A DNA stretch of 64,000 nucleotides from Caballeronia arvi (GTDB lineage Bacteria > Pseudomonadota > Gammaproteobacteria > Burkholderiales > Burkholderiaceae), in contig NZ_FCOM02000001.1 in assembly GCF_001544695.2 (NCBI RefSeq), positions 310,001-374,000 of the forward strand, read 5' to 3'. Under the pieces are notes generated by a model. It had not been told where the DNA came from, ran no database searches, and saw only the letters and a list, made by a program, of their open reading frames with translations. A program made the position numbers and the translations under genes. This document shows, piece after piece, positions 16,165-25,557 of the stretch (position 1 is the stretch's first letter; every line of letters begins with the position of its first letter).

Positions 16165-17559
16165 TCAGGAGTCTCGCGCTTCGTCAATCGGCTCGACGGT
16201 CAGCGTCAGTCCGTGACGCGACAGCACGCGCACGCGCGCGCCTTCCTGCGGCAACGCCCGCGGCGCGGCCGCCTGCACGCGCCACCGCTCGCCCCGCACG
16301 CGCGCCCAGGCGCTGTCGCCGATGTTCTCGTGCGCCAACATCACGCCAATGCTGCCGAGCATCGCTTCGCTGCCGCTCACGACAGGACGCTTGCGCGCCT
16401 TCAACGCGACGCCCGACACGGTGAACACGAACAGCGCAGTGAAAAGCGCGAGCCCGATGACGACGCCGACAGGCACGCCGAAGCCCGGCACATCGGTATC
16501 GATCAGCATGAGCGCGCCGATCGCGAACGCGATGACTCCGCCGATGCCGAGCGAGCCGAACGTCGGCAGAAACATTTCCGCGACGAGAAAGCCCAGGCCC
16601 AGCACGATCAATCCCAGTCCGACGAAATTGATCGGCAGGAGTTGCAGCGCGAATAATCCGACGAGCAGGCAGATCGCGCCCGCGACGCCCGGCAGCACCA
16701 TGCCGGGATTGGCGAATTCGAAGAAGAGGCCGTACATGCCGATCATCATCAGGATGAGCGCGACGCTCGGGTCCGTGATGGTCGCGAGAAAGCGGCTGCG
16801 CCAGTCGGGTTGCAGCACGACGAGCGGCGCGTTTTTTGTCGCGAGCACGTGCGCGCCGCTCGCCGTCGTAACGTGGCGGCCGTCGAGTTTGGCTAGGAGA
16901 TCGGGCACGTCGGTGGCGGTCAGGTCGATGACTTTCTGCTCCAGCGCTTCCGTCGCCGACAGCGCGACCGCTTCGCGTACCGCGCGCTCGGCCCATTGCA
17001 CGTTGCGTCCGCGCAGTTGCGCGAGGCCGCGGATATAAGCGGCGGCGTCCTGCATCTGCTTGCGGGTTTCGGTCGATTGTGCGTCGGAGCCCGACGCGGA
17101 CTTGCCCTCGCGATCCGCACCGCCGCCGATCCCGAGTTGCACCGGCGATGCCGCGCCGATATTCGTGCCGGGCGCCATCGCCGCGATGTGGCTCGCGTAG
17201 GTGATGTAGGTGCCGGCGCTCGCGGCGCGCGCACCGCTCGGCGCGATGAACACGGCCACCGGCACCGGCGATGCGAGCATCGCCTGGATGATCGAGCGCA
17301 TCGAGAGATCGAGTCCGCCGGGGGTGTCGAGTTCGAGCACGGCGAGCTGCGCGTGCTCGACGGCGGCGCGGGCGAGCGAGCGCACGACGAAATCCGCGCT
17401 CGCCGGGCCGATCGCGCCCTTCAGCGGAATCACGACGACGGGCGCCGTCGCGGCTGCGGTTGCGGCTGCGGCGGCGCTCATCGGCGTGAATGCGCAGGCC
17501 ATCAGCAACAGCACGCATCGGGCGCAAAGCCACAGCCAGTCAGCGAGGTTCGTTCTCAT
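16165..17559 (-). CDS. NfeD-family membrane-bound serine protease (stomatin operon partner)
   Basis: A 464-residue long-form NfeD protein. Residues 1-32 are a signal peptide. An S49/ClpP-like protease domain follows ('VVVIPLKGAIGPASADFVVR', 'LAVLELDTPGGLDLSMRSII', 'VAVFIAPSGARAASAGTYIT'), with the nucleophile Ser in the AASAGTYI motif and a Lys in 'TETRKQMQDAAAYIRGLAQL'. Then come several transmembrane segments (about residues 250-370) and a C-terminal OB-fold NfeD domain ('MLGSIGVMLAHENIGDSAWA' to the end). Long NfeD proteins cleave the C-terminal hydrophobic part of their stomatin partner, here the slipin gene 25 bases downstream. Confidence 0.9.
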   Translation of the reverse strand: MRTNLADWLWLCARCVLLLMACAFTPMSAAAAATAAATAPVVVIPLKGAIGPASADFVVRSLARAAVEHAQLAVLELDTPGGLDLSMRSIIQAMLASPVPVAVFIAPSGARAASAGTYITYASHIAAMAPGTNIGAASPVQLGIGGGADREGKSASGSDAQSTETRKQMQDAAAYIRGLAQLRGRNVQWAERAVREAVALSATEALEQKVIDLTATDVPDLLAKLDGRHVTTASGAHVLATKNAPLVVLQPDWRSRFLATITDPSVALILMMIGMYGLFFEFANPGMVLPGVAGAICLLVGLFALQLLPINFVGLGLIVLGLGFLVAEMFLPTFGSLGIGGVIAFAIGALMLIDTDVPGFGVPVGVVIGLALFTALFVFTVSGVALKARKRPVVSGSEAMLGSIGVMLAHENIGDSAWARVRGERWRVQAAAPRALPQEGARVRVLSRHGLTLTVEPIDEARDS

Positions 17560-17633
17560 CGGCGAAAACCGCCAGCGCGCACGCCGCGGTTCCTCGTGTT
17601 CGGTCTCTCTTTCAGCTTAGGCCAATTACGGGC

Positions 17634-18113
17634 TCACGGCCGCCGCGTCGTGCGGTCGATGACCTTTTCGACATCGGCCGTCTCGCCGAGCGATGACACG
17701 AAGCGCGCCTTGTCGAAATCGCGCGAGATGCAGCCGTCGAGATAGATGAAGCGGCGTTGCAGCGTCAGCCACAGGCTCGTTTTCTCGCGCCATTGCAGCG
17801 ACGCGTTCAGCGAATTGAGCCGCCGCGTCACGCTTTGCGCGATTTCCTTGTCGTACTCGTAGCTGTTCGACAGCCGGCAGCGGCCCGCGATCCAGCAGCT
17901 ATTGCCGCGCTCGATGCGGTAATGCGCTTCGTCGAGCCATTCCTGCGCGGTTTCGAACGGACCGCGCGGCGCGGGGCAATCGGCAATGGCGCTCGATACG
18001 TGCAGGAAAGGATCGTTGCCGCGGTTTTCGCGCGTATCGTCGGCGTGGGCCGCGAACGAGACCGCGATGACGATCACGGCGGTGGATCTTGTTATCGAAA
18101 GCCTTTCGGTCAT
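17634..18113 (-). CDS. secreted protein with a possible BON-like domain
   Basis: A 159-residue exported protein. MTERLSITRSTAVIVIAVSF followed by AAHA is the signal peptide. The mature part contains four cysteines (DCPAPRG, NSCWIAGRCRL, DGCISRD), probably forming disulfides. The C-terminal half reads 'IAQSVTRRLNSL' then 'LWLTLQRRFIYLDGCISRDF' and 'VSSLGETADVEKVIDRT', a pattern like a BON domain (alpha-beta, then strand-turn-strand, then a helix ending in ADVEKV). This domain reading is by eye only. The ATG 18113 start excludes a long spurious N-terminal extension. It is divergent from the YjbQ gene. Function unknown; periplasmic location is likely. Confidence 0.55.
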   Translation of the reverse strand: MTERLSITRSTAVIVIAVSFAAHADDTRENRGNDPFLHVSSAIADCPAPRGPFETAQEWLDEAHYRIERGNSCWIAGRCRLSNSYEYDKEIAQSVTRRLNSLNASLQWREKTSLWLTLQRRFIYLDGCISRDFDKARFVSSLGETADVEKVIDRTTRRP

Positions 18114-18198
18114 CGCGCGCGCCTTTCGTCGAACATCGTCCAGACAGGATAGTTCATCGAACCGTAACGGTTCAGCGTGCGGGGAAGCCGGTAAACTC

Positions 18199-18258
18199 AT
18201 GAAAGCGGCGCCCACTTTTCCCGGAACCGAGACCGAGACCGAGACCGAGACCGACATG
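18199..18258 (+). repeat. GACCGA hexanucleotide repeat between two possible yjbQ starts
   Basis: Four tandem copies of GACCGA (18231-18254), preceded by one AACCGA variant, lie between an upstream in-frame ATG (18199) and the conserved ATG (18256). Read in frame they encode alternating Glu-Thr. Copy-number changes would keep the frame and only vary the spacer or an N-terminal extension. On the other strand the same bases fall in the untranslated region upstream of the BON-like gene. Confidence 0.7.
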
Positions 18259-18675
18259 AAACAGGCACTCCACCATCTGACGGTCGCGACAGGCTCGCGC
18301 GGCCTGCACGAAGTCACTCCCGAGATCGATCACTGGATCGATCTTCAAAATATCCGCACCGGCCTGCTCACGCTCTTTTGCCGGCATACGTCGGCATCGC
18401 TGCTGATTCAGGAGAACGCCGACCCCGATGTACGCGCCGATCTCGAGCGCTATTTCGAGTCGGTCGCGCCGGAAGCGCCCGGCCGTTACGTGCACGACAC
18501 CGAAGGCCCCGACGACATGCCCGCGCACCTGCGCACCGCGCTGACGACCGTCCAGCTTTCGATTCCGGTTGAAGCCGGCCGGATGGTGCTCGGCACGTGG
18601 CAGGGCATTTACGTGTTCGAGCATCGGACGGCGTCACAGCAGCGCGAACTCGTCTTGCATCTGATCGGCGAGTGA
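18256..18675 (+). CDS. yjbQ: YjbQ-family (UPF0047) protein
   Basis: A 139-residue YjbQ protein. The core 'TGLLTLFCRHTSASLLIQEN' and 'DPDVRADLERYFESVAPEAP' and 'YVHDTEGPDDMPAHLRTALT' contain the conserved His, Glu and Asp residues of this metal-binding fold; 'GTWQGIYVFEHRT' closes the barrel. The family has weak thiamine-phosphate synthase activity in vitro but no settled role. ATG 18256 starts exactly at the conserved MKQALHHLTV. An upstream in-frame ATG (18199) with GGGGAAG twelve bases before it would add a 19-residue extension containing a Glu-Thr repeat; which start is used is open. The carbamoyltransferase gene begins 40 bases after the stop. Confidence 0.85.
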   Translation: MKQALHHLTVATGSRGLHEVTPEIDHWIDLQNIRTGLLTLFCRHTSASLLIQENADPDVRADLERYFESVAPEAPGRYVHDTEGPDDMPAHLRTALTTVQLSIPVEAGRMVLGTWQGIYVFEHRTASQQRELVLHLIGE

Positions 18676-18680
18676 CCTAG

Positions 18681-18697
18681 TATACGCGCCGCGTATA
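18681..18697. promoter_or_regulatory. perfect palindrome upstream of the HTH-ATCase gene
   Basis: TATACGCGCCGCGTATA is a 17-bp perfect palindrome (8-bp arms TATACGCG/CGCGTATA around one C). It lies between the yjbQ stop and the GTG start of the carbamoyltransferase gene, four bases before the CAGGAG ribosome site. The downstream protein carries an HTH domain, so this may be its own operator; that is inference. Confidence 0.55.
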
Positions 18698-18714
18698 TTT
18701 CAGGAGCGGCGCCA

Positions 18715-19986
18715 GTGAGCCAGCAGACCATTCTTCGCGATGCCATGCGGCGTCTGAACATGACCCGCGATGTATTCGCGTCGCGCATCGGCGTGTCGCG
18801 GCGGGCGCTCGATACGTGGCTGCTGCCGGACGAATCGCCGGAATCGCGCGCGATGCCGGAAATCGCCGCGCGCTACGTCGGCGAGATTCTTTCGGGCATG
18901 CCGGAAAACGGCACGTATACGCAAAGCGCATATCCCGCAATCGATTTCGAAGGCCGGCCGCAACTGCTGTCGATCGACCAGTTTTCGCGCGAATCGGCCG
19001 AGGCGCTGTTCCGGACGGCCGACATGATGCAGCCCATCGCGCGGCGCAAGAAGATCACGCGCGTGCTCGAAGGCGCCGTGCTCGCCAATCTGTTCTTCGA
19101 AGCCAGCACTCGCACCCGCGTGAGTTTCGGCGCGGCTTTCGCGCGGCTCGGCGGATCGGTGTGCGACACGACCGGTTTCACCTTTTCGTCGATGGCCAAG
19201 GGCGAGTCGATCTACGACACGAGCCGCGTGATCAGCGGCTATGCCGACGCGATCGTCGTGCGGCATCCGGAGCAAGGCTCGGTCGCCGAATTCGCGCGCG
19301 CGACGAACATTCCCGTCATCAATGCCGGCGACGGCCCCGGCGAGCATCCAAGCCAGGCGCTGCTCGATCTATACACGATTCAGCGCGAGTTCTCGCGTCT
19401 CGGGAAGATCGTCGATGGCGCGCATATCGCGATGGTCGGCGATCTCAAATACGGCCGCACCGTGCATTCGCTCGCGAAGTTGCTCTCACAGTACAAGGGG
19501 CTCAAGTTCACGCTCGTGTCGCCGCGTTCGCTGGAGATGCCGGCGCATATCATCGAGCGGATCGCGCGCGGCGATCACGTGATCGAACAGACGAGCGACC
19601 TGCGCGCGGGTCTCGCCGGCGCGGACGTTGTGTACGCCACGCGCATTCAGAAAGAGCGTTTCGCCGATGAGTCGATCGAAGGTTACACGCCGGATTTCCA
19701 GATCAACCAGGCGCTCGTCGACGACGTGTGCGGCCGCGACACGCTCATCATGCATCCGTTGCCGCGCGACAGTCGCCCCGGCGCGAACGATCTTGCGACC
19801 GACCTGAACCACGATTCGCGTCTCGCGATCTTCCGCCAGACGGACAACGGCATCGCGGTGCGCATGGCGATTTTCGCGGTGCTGCTGGGCGTCGAGCATC
19901 AGGTTCGCCATTCGATGCGCGACGCAGCGTGGAAGTCGCCCGCCTCGATCGGCCCGGACGATGCCGTATTTCACGGCTTCGATTGA
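18715..19986 (+). CDS. pyrB: aspartate carbamoyltransferase with N-terminal helix-turn-helix extension
   Basis: A 423-residue protein. Residues ~75-420 are a complete aspartate carbamoyltransferase chain: 'FFEASTRTRVSFGAAF' (STRT carbamoyl-phosphate loop), 'SSMAKGESIYDTSRV' (80s loop Ser and Lys), 'VVRHPEQGS', 'GEHPSQALLDLYTI', 'GDLKYGRTVHSLAKLL' (Arg of the 160s), 'YATRIQKERF' (aspartate-binding Arg/Gln) and 'MHPLPRDSRPG'. It would condense carbamoyl phosphate and aspartate in pyrimidine synthesis. Residues 1-60 look like an XRE-type HTH ('LRDAMRRLNMTRDVFASRIG', 'VSRRALDTWLLPDESPE'). Catalytic chains are usually ~310-340 residues. No pyrI or pyrC is adjacent. GTG start with CAGGAG upstream. 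It may be a second, self-regulated ATCase. Confidence 0.87.
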   Translation: MSQQTILRDAMRRLNMTRDVFASRIGVSRRALDTWLLPDESPESRAMPEIAARYVGEILSGMPENGTYTQSAYPAIDFEGRPQLLSIDQFSRESAEALFRTADMMQPIARRKKITRVLEGAVLANLFFEASTRTRVSFGAAFARLGGSVCDTTGFTFSSMAKGESIYDTSRVISGYADAIVVRHPEQGSVAEFARATNIPVINAGDGPGEHPSQALLDLYTIQREFSRLGKIVDGAHIAMVGDLKYGRTVHSLAKLLSQYKGLKFTLVSPRSLEMPAHIIERIARGDHVIEQTSDLRAGLAGADVVYATRIQKERFADESIEGYTPDFQINQALVDDVCGRDTLIMHPLPRDSRPGANDLATDLNHDSRLAIFRQTDNGIAVRMAIFAVLLGVEHQVRHSMRDAAWKSPASIGPDDAVFHGFD

Positions 19987-20079
19987 TACGTTTTTTACAC
20001 GTCGCGCTTATTTCTTGGCGTGACGTTGATGAAAGCCGGCCTATGCTTCTAGACAAGAAAAACAGATGGAGCAACGGTC

Positions 20080-20412
20080 ATGGATATGTCGCTTGCATGG
20101 GCTGCCAGCCGCAGAAAATTACACGATGAAGGTTTCGGCGCATGCCAGCGCGTGCGCATTCTGGCGCTGGCGCGTTTCACCGACAGCGAGGCGTCAAGGG
20201 AACGCATACGCGCGCTGTTTCATTCGCCGCTCGGCATTTATGTGAGTCAGGCGCAGCGCGAGGGATGCGAACTGCGACTCGAGTTCGATACGGCCAGCGA
20301 GGACCTTGCATTTACCCTGCGGACGTTGAAGCGCGTGCTGCCCGAAGCGCGCGTGGAAGGAATCGCGCCGCGCGTATTTGCACATAGGGTCATCACACGC
20401 GACGCGGGCTGA
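20080..20412 (+). CDS. hypothetical protein, 110 residues
   Basis: A short cytoplasmic protein with no signal peptide or membrane span. It reads MDMSLAWAASRRKLHDEGFG, then 'CQRVRILALARFTDSEASRE' and 'LGIYVSQAQREGCELRLEFD', ending with 'LRTLKRVLPEARVEGIAPRV'. The alternation of predicted strands and helices suggests a small alpha/beta fold, but I do not recognise the family. GGAG lies nine bases before the ATG, and codon use matches its neighbours, so it is probably real. It is convergent with the BrnTA pair: only four bases separate its stop from the stop of the antitoxin gene. No terminator is visible between them. Confidence 0.6.
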   Translation: MDMSLAWAASRRKLHDEGFGACQRVRILALARFTDSEASRERIRALFHSPLGIYVSQAQREGCELRLEFDTASEDLAFTLRTLKRVLPEARVEGIAPRVFAHRVITRDAG

Positions 20413-20416
20413 CAGT

Positions 20417-20599
20417 TCATGCTGCGGGAGGTTTAAGTTTCTCTAGCCGCTCTCGCTCATAGACTTCGAAGGGTTTCATCCGTTTGAAGTCTTCCTCGGT
20501 AAGCTCGTAGGTGTCGGGATCCAGCGCAATTCCGCGGTTGATTTCTTCATCCTCCTCGTCAGTGGGAAGAATGAGCCCGTTAAACGTTTGACGATTCAT
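20417..20599 (-). CDS. BrnA-like antitoxin, short form
   Basis: A 60-residue protein downstream of and overlapping a BrnT toxin gene by 20 bases. It has the toxin-neutralising part of BrnA antitoxins: 'NGLILPTDEEDEEINRGIAL' followed by 'DPDTYELTEEDFKRMKPF'. It then ends with 'YERERLEKLKPPAA'. Typical BrnA proteins continue for another 30-40 residues with a ribbon-helix-helix DNA-binding segment; that segment is absent, and stop codons follow in this frame. So this form may bind the toxin but not the promoter. The ATG at 20599 follows GAGAGATGCG as ribosome site; a GTG two codons earlier is an alternative. Confidence 0.7.
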   Translation of the reverse strand: MNRQTFNGLILPTDEEDEEINRGIALDPDTYELTEEDFKRMKPFEVYERERLEKLKPPAA

Positions 20600-20858
20600 A
20601 TTTACGCATCTCTCTTTTGTTTGCGCGGCGCAGGCTGATGATGCGCCTCGCACTGTTTCTCCACGTGAACACCACGCAGAACATGCGTCCACGAATTGGC
20701 ATTACGCCGACTTCGCGAACCTCTCCATAATCGCGACGATCGTCCACTTCCAACACGACCTCTTGCCAAACGATCTCACTCGCAAGATCAAGCGAAACGC
20801 CATGCTGAAGACGATTGATCGCGTCCTTCAACGGGTCAAACGTGATGTCGAAGTGCAT
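20580..20858 (-). CDS. BrnT-family ribonuclease toxin
   Basis: A 92-residue BrnT toxin, a RelE-like ribonuclease of type II toxin-antitoxin systems. Family marks are 'FDPLKDAINRLQHGVSLDLA' at the N-terminus (the F-D-x-x-K-x-x-x-N-x-x-x-H-G-V/I pattern), 'WQEVVLEVDDRRDYGEVREV' in the middle with the conserved D-R-R-x-Y-G-E, and 'RIISLRRANKREMRKYE' at the C-terminus with the I-S-x-R-x-A-x-x-x-E pattern. All these positions look intact, so the toxin is likely functional. The antitoxin gene follows with a 20-base overlap. The pair lies between a convergent hypothetical gene and the cdh gene. Confidence 0.85.
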   Translation of the reverse strand: MHFDITFDPLKDAINRLQHGVSLDLASEIVWQEVVLEVDDRRDYGEVREVGVMPIRGRMFCVVFTWRNSARRIISLRRANKREMRKYESSNV

Positions 20859-20964
20859 TCATTGTGGTTCCCAGAAGATGAAGTGACAAGGCGCGAAATT
20901 CCGAAATGCGATCTCATTAATCCGCATTCCGAATCAATTGCGTCACTTCATTCTTCTGCAACCG

Positions 20965-21741
20965 TCACGGCTTTTCTATAGACCGATCGGCCAGCGAGCA
21001 CGTGTGATCCTGAAGCTCTTCCGACGATGCCCAGTTGCCCGGCTGCACATGATCGTTGAGGAGAAAGAACGCCGGCGCCCCGTCGCTGCGTGTAGCGCCT
21101 GCGAGAAACAGAGTCTGTTCACCCATCGTCTGACCGCGGCTCGCGGCGTAGGGCGCAACCAGCTTGAAGGGGTCGGTATGCGCGAGATCGGCGTCGTCGA
21201 TACGCATTGCGCTGTAAACGTGACCGCGCAGACGCACCGGCAGCGGCGCCCAGGTCGTGCCGATCGTTGGCCCCACTTCGCGAAGCGTCTGCGCGACATC
21301 GTGCGCGAGGCAATCGATATGAATATGCAGTTGATTCTGCGTGCGCCCGCTCGCCGAATTTATGGCGAGCGACGTCTCATCGCGCGGCAGCGTCCGATGC
21401 AGCGCACGGTTCACGTAGCCTCGCGCGTTCCATGCGTCGCGGAAGTAGTTCGGCGCGTTCGGATCGAGCAATTCAGGGCTTTCGATGCCGCTCACGCGCG
21501 TGGTCGGAATCAGCAGATACTGCGCGATGCCGACGATATCCTTCAGCACCGCATAGCCGCCCGCCAGATTCACGTCGGCGCACTTCTGCTGAACGTGCGC
21601 GCCCTCGGCGGCGGGCTCGCAGTAGTCGTGGACGATCTCCCACAGCGCATTCGGGTTGGCCGCACACGCGAGCGGCAGAAAAAGCGCGCCAAGCGCGGCG
21701 AGGAAGCGGCGTTTCTTCGTGGTTTTGATTTTCATCGGCAT
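20965..21741 (-). CDS. cdh: CDP-diacylglycerol diphosphatase
   Basis: A 258-residue exported hydrolase that cleaves CDP-diacylglycerol to CMP and phosphatidate. The N-terminal signal peptide is MPMKIKTTKKRRFLAALGAL followed by FLPLACA. The mature protein shows 'LWEIVHDYCEPAA', 'YLLIPTTRVSGIESPELLDP', 'NYFRDAWNARGYV' and the HIT-like histidine motif 'RTQNQLHIHIDCL', which carries the catalytic histidines, matching the Cdh family at the usual ~250 residues. The start is uncertain: MRRRIM (21756), MPMK (21741) and MKIK (21735) are all in frame and none has a strong ribosome site. It stands alone between the BrnTA pair and the pyrimidine catabolism locus. Confidence 0.85.
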   Translation of the reverse strand: MPMKIKTTKKRRFLAALGALFLPLACAANPNALWEIVHDYCEPAAEGAHVQQKCADVNLAGGYAVLKDIVGIAQYLLIPTTRVSGIESPELLDPNAPNYFRDAWNARGYVNRALHRTLPRDETSLAINSASGRTQNQLHIHIDCLAHDVAQTLREVGPTIGTTWAPLPVRLRGHVYSAMRIDDADLAHTDPFKLVAPYAASRGQTMGEQTLFLAGATRSDGAPAFFLLNDHVQPGNWASSEELQDHTCSLADRSIEKP

Positions 21742-21860
21742 GATCCGGCGGCGCAAAAGTCAACAGCCTGCCGGATTATGCTTGCAAGCGCGTGAAAGCG
21801 CTCCGAAACGCGGCCAAGCCCGCGGCTGACTGCGCGCGAGGCTTGGCCGTCGGACGCGAA

Positions 21861-24006
<2,146 letters not shown>

Positions 24007-24043
24007 CCCGAAACCAAAACCCAAACCCAATCCGAAACCCACT

Positions 24044-25531
24044 TCAAGCACTCAAAACCCCCGCCCGAGGGCTACCACGTAATTTCATCCAAGACCCATA
24101 AACGACGGCGGCCAACACGAGGCCAACAAACCACGCATAGGTGTAAAGCGTGTTAAAGAACCCCAACACACCAGGAAAAGAAGAAGGAAACGCCGTATGC
24201 AAAAACCCCGGCAAATTCGGCACTACGCCGATCAACAACGCAACGACAGCCGCAACATTCCACCCACCGCTATACGAATACTCGCCGTCTTCGGCAAAAA
24301 GCTCCCGATGATCCAGCCGCGTCCCGCGAATAAAAAAGTAATCCACCATCATGATCCCCGCGACCGGCCCGAGCAGGGCCGAATACCCGACGAGCCACGT
24401 AAAGATATACCCCTGCGTGGTCGCGAGAATCTTCCACGGCATCATGACGATGGCGATCGTCGCGGTAATCATGCCGCCCGCGCGATACGAAATGCCCTTC
24501 GGCCAAAGGCTCGAGAAATCATAAGCAGGCCCAACGAGATTGGCAGCGAGATTGCAGCACATCGTATCGAGCGTGAGAATCAAAAGCGCGACGCCAACAC
24601 CGATACCCGTCATACGGCTAGTGAGATCGATCGGGTCCCAGATCGCCTTGCCATAGATAACGACAGTCGCCGACGTCACGACGACCGAAATCACGGAAAG
24701 CAAGGCCATCGGCACCGGCAGGCCTATCGACTGCCCGATCATCTGGTCACGCTGCGAACGGGCGAAGCGCGTGAAGTCGGGAATGTTGAGCGCGAGCGTC
24801 GCCCAGAAGCCGACCATCGCGGTTAGACCGGGCCAGAACGTCGCCCAGAACAGCCCTTCCTTCTTGCCGCCCGCAACAAATTGCGACGGCGCCGAAAGCA
24901 TCGAGCCGATGCCGCCCGCCTTCGTCGTCGCCCACCAGACGAGCGCGACGCACATCACGACCTTGATCGGCGCGGACCAGCTTTCGAGCCAGCGGATCGA
25001 ATCCGTGCCGTGCCAGATGAAGTAGAGCTGCAACGCCCAGAACACGAGAAAACACGCGAGTTGCCCTATTGAAATATCGAGCAGTGGCAGCGCCGCGCCA
25101 TGCAACGCATTGCCGGTGAGGATATTCAGGAGCGTATAGATCGCGCTGCCGCCAAGCCACGTCTGAATGCCGTACCAGCCGCATGCGACGATCGCACGCA
25201 ACAACGCCGGCAGCTTCGCGCCCTGCGTGCCGAACGACGAACGCACGAGCACCGCATACGGAATGCCGTGCTTCGCGCCCGCATGACCGATGAGCAGCAT
25301 CGGCACGAGCACGATCACGTTGCCGAGCAGCACCGTCATCACCGCCTGCCACGGCGACATGCCCTGGTCGGTGAGTCCCGCGGCCAGCATGTACGACGCG
25401 ATGTTCATCACCATGCCGACCCAGAGCGCCGCGAAGTGATACCACTTCCACGTGCGTTGCGCCGGGCCGGTCGGCGCGAGGTCATCGTTATAGAGACTGC
25501 TGGACTCGACATCGTGCGCTGTCTGCTTCAT
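24044..25531 (-). CDS. NCS1-family nucleobase:cation symporter
   Basis: A 495-residue twelve-span permease of the nucleobase:cation symporter-1 family (allantoin, hydantoin, uracil, cytosine). The N-terminus has 'SSLYNDDLAPTGPAQRTWKW' and 'FAALWVGMVMNIASYMLAAG', with the conserved 'GMSPWQAVMTVLLGN', 'GIPYAVLVRSSFGTQGAKLP' and 'ACGWYGIQTWLGGSAIYTLL', all typical of Mhp1-like transporters. Later 'FWATLALNIPDFTRFARSQR' is the NCS1 motif in span 6. ATG 25531 was preferred over a GTG at 25540, with GGAG about ten bases upstream. It lies 26 bases after preA in the same direction, so uptake of uracil, thymine or hydantoin for the pathway is likely. Confidence 0.9.
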   Translation of the reverse strand: MKQTAHDVESSSLYNDDLAPTGPAQRTWKWYHFAALWVGMVMNIASYMLAAGLTDQGMSPWQAVMTVLLGNVIVLVPMLLIGHAGAKHGIPYAVLVRSSFGTQGAKLPALLRAIVACGWYGIQTWLGGSAIYTLLNILTGNALHGAALPLLDISIGQLACFLVFWALQLYFIWHGTDSIRWLESWSAPIKVVMCVALVWWATTKAGGIGSMLSAPSQFVAGGKKEGLFWATFWPGLTAMVGFWATLALNIPDFTRFARSQRDQMIGQSIGLPVPMALLSVISVVVTSATVVIYGKAIWDPIDLTSRMTGIGVGVALLILTLDTMCCNLAANLVGPAYDFSSLWPKGISYRAGGMITATIAIVMMPWKILATTQGYIFTWLVGYSALLGPVAGIMMVDYFFIRGTRLDHRELFAEDGEYSYSGGWNVAAVVALLIGVVPNLPGFLHTAFPSSFPGVLGFFNTLYTYAWFVGLVLAAVVYGSWMKLRGSPRAGVLSA

Positions 25532-25557
25532 GGATGGCACTCCGGTTGGCTACGCAC

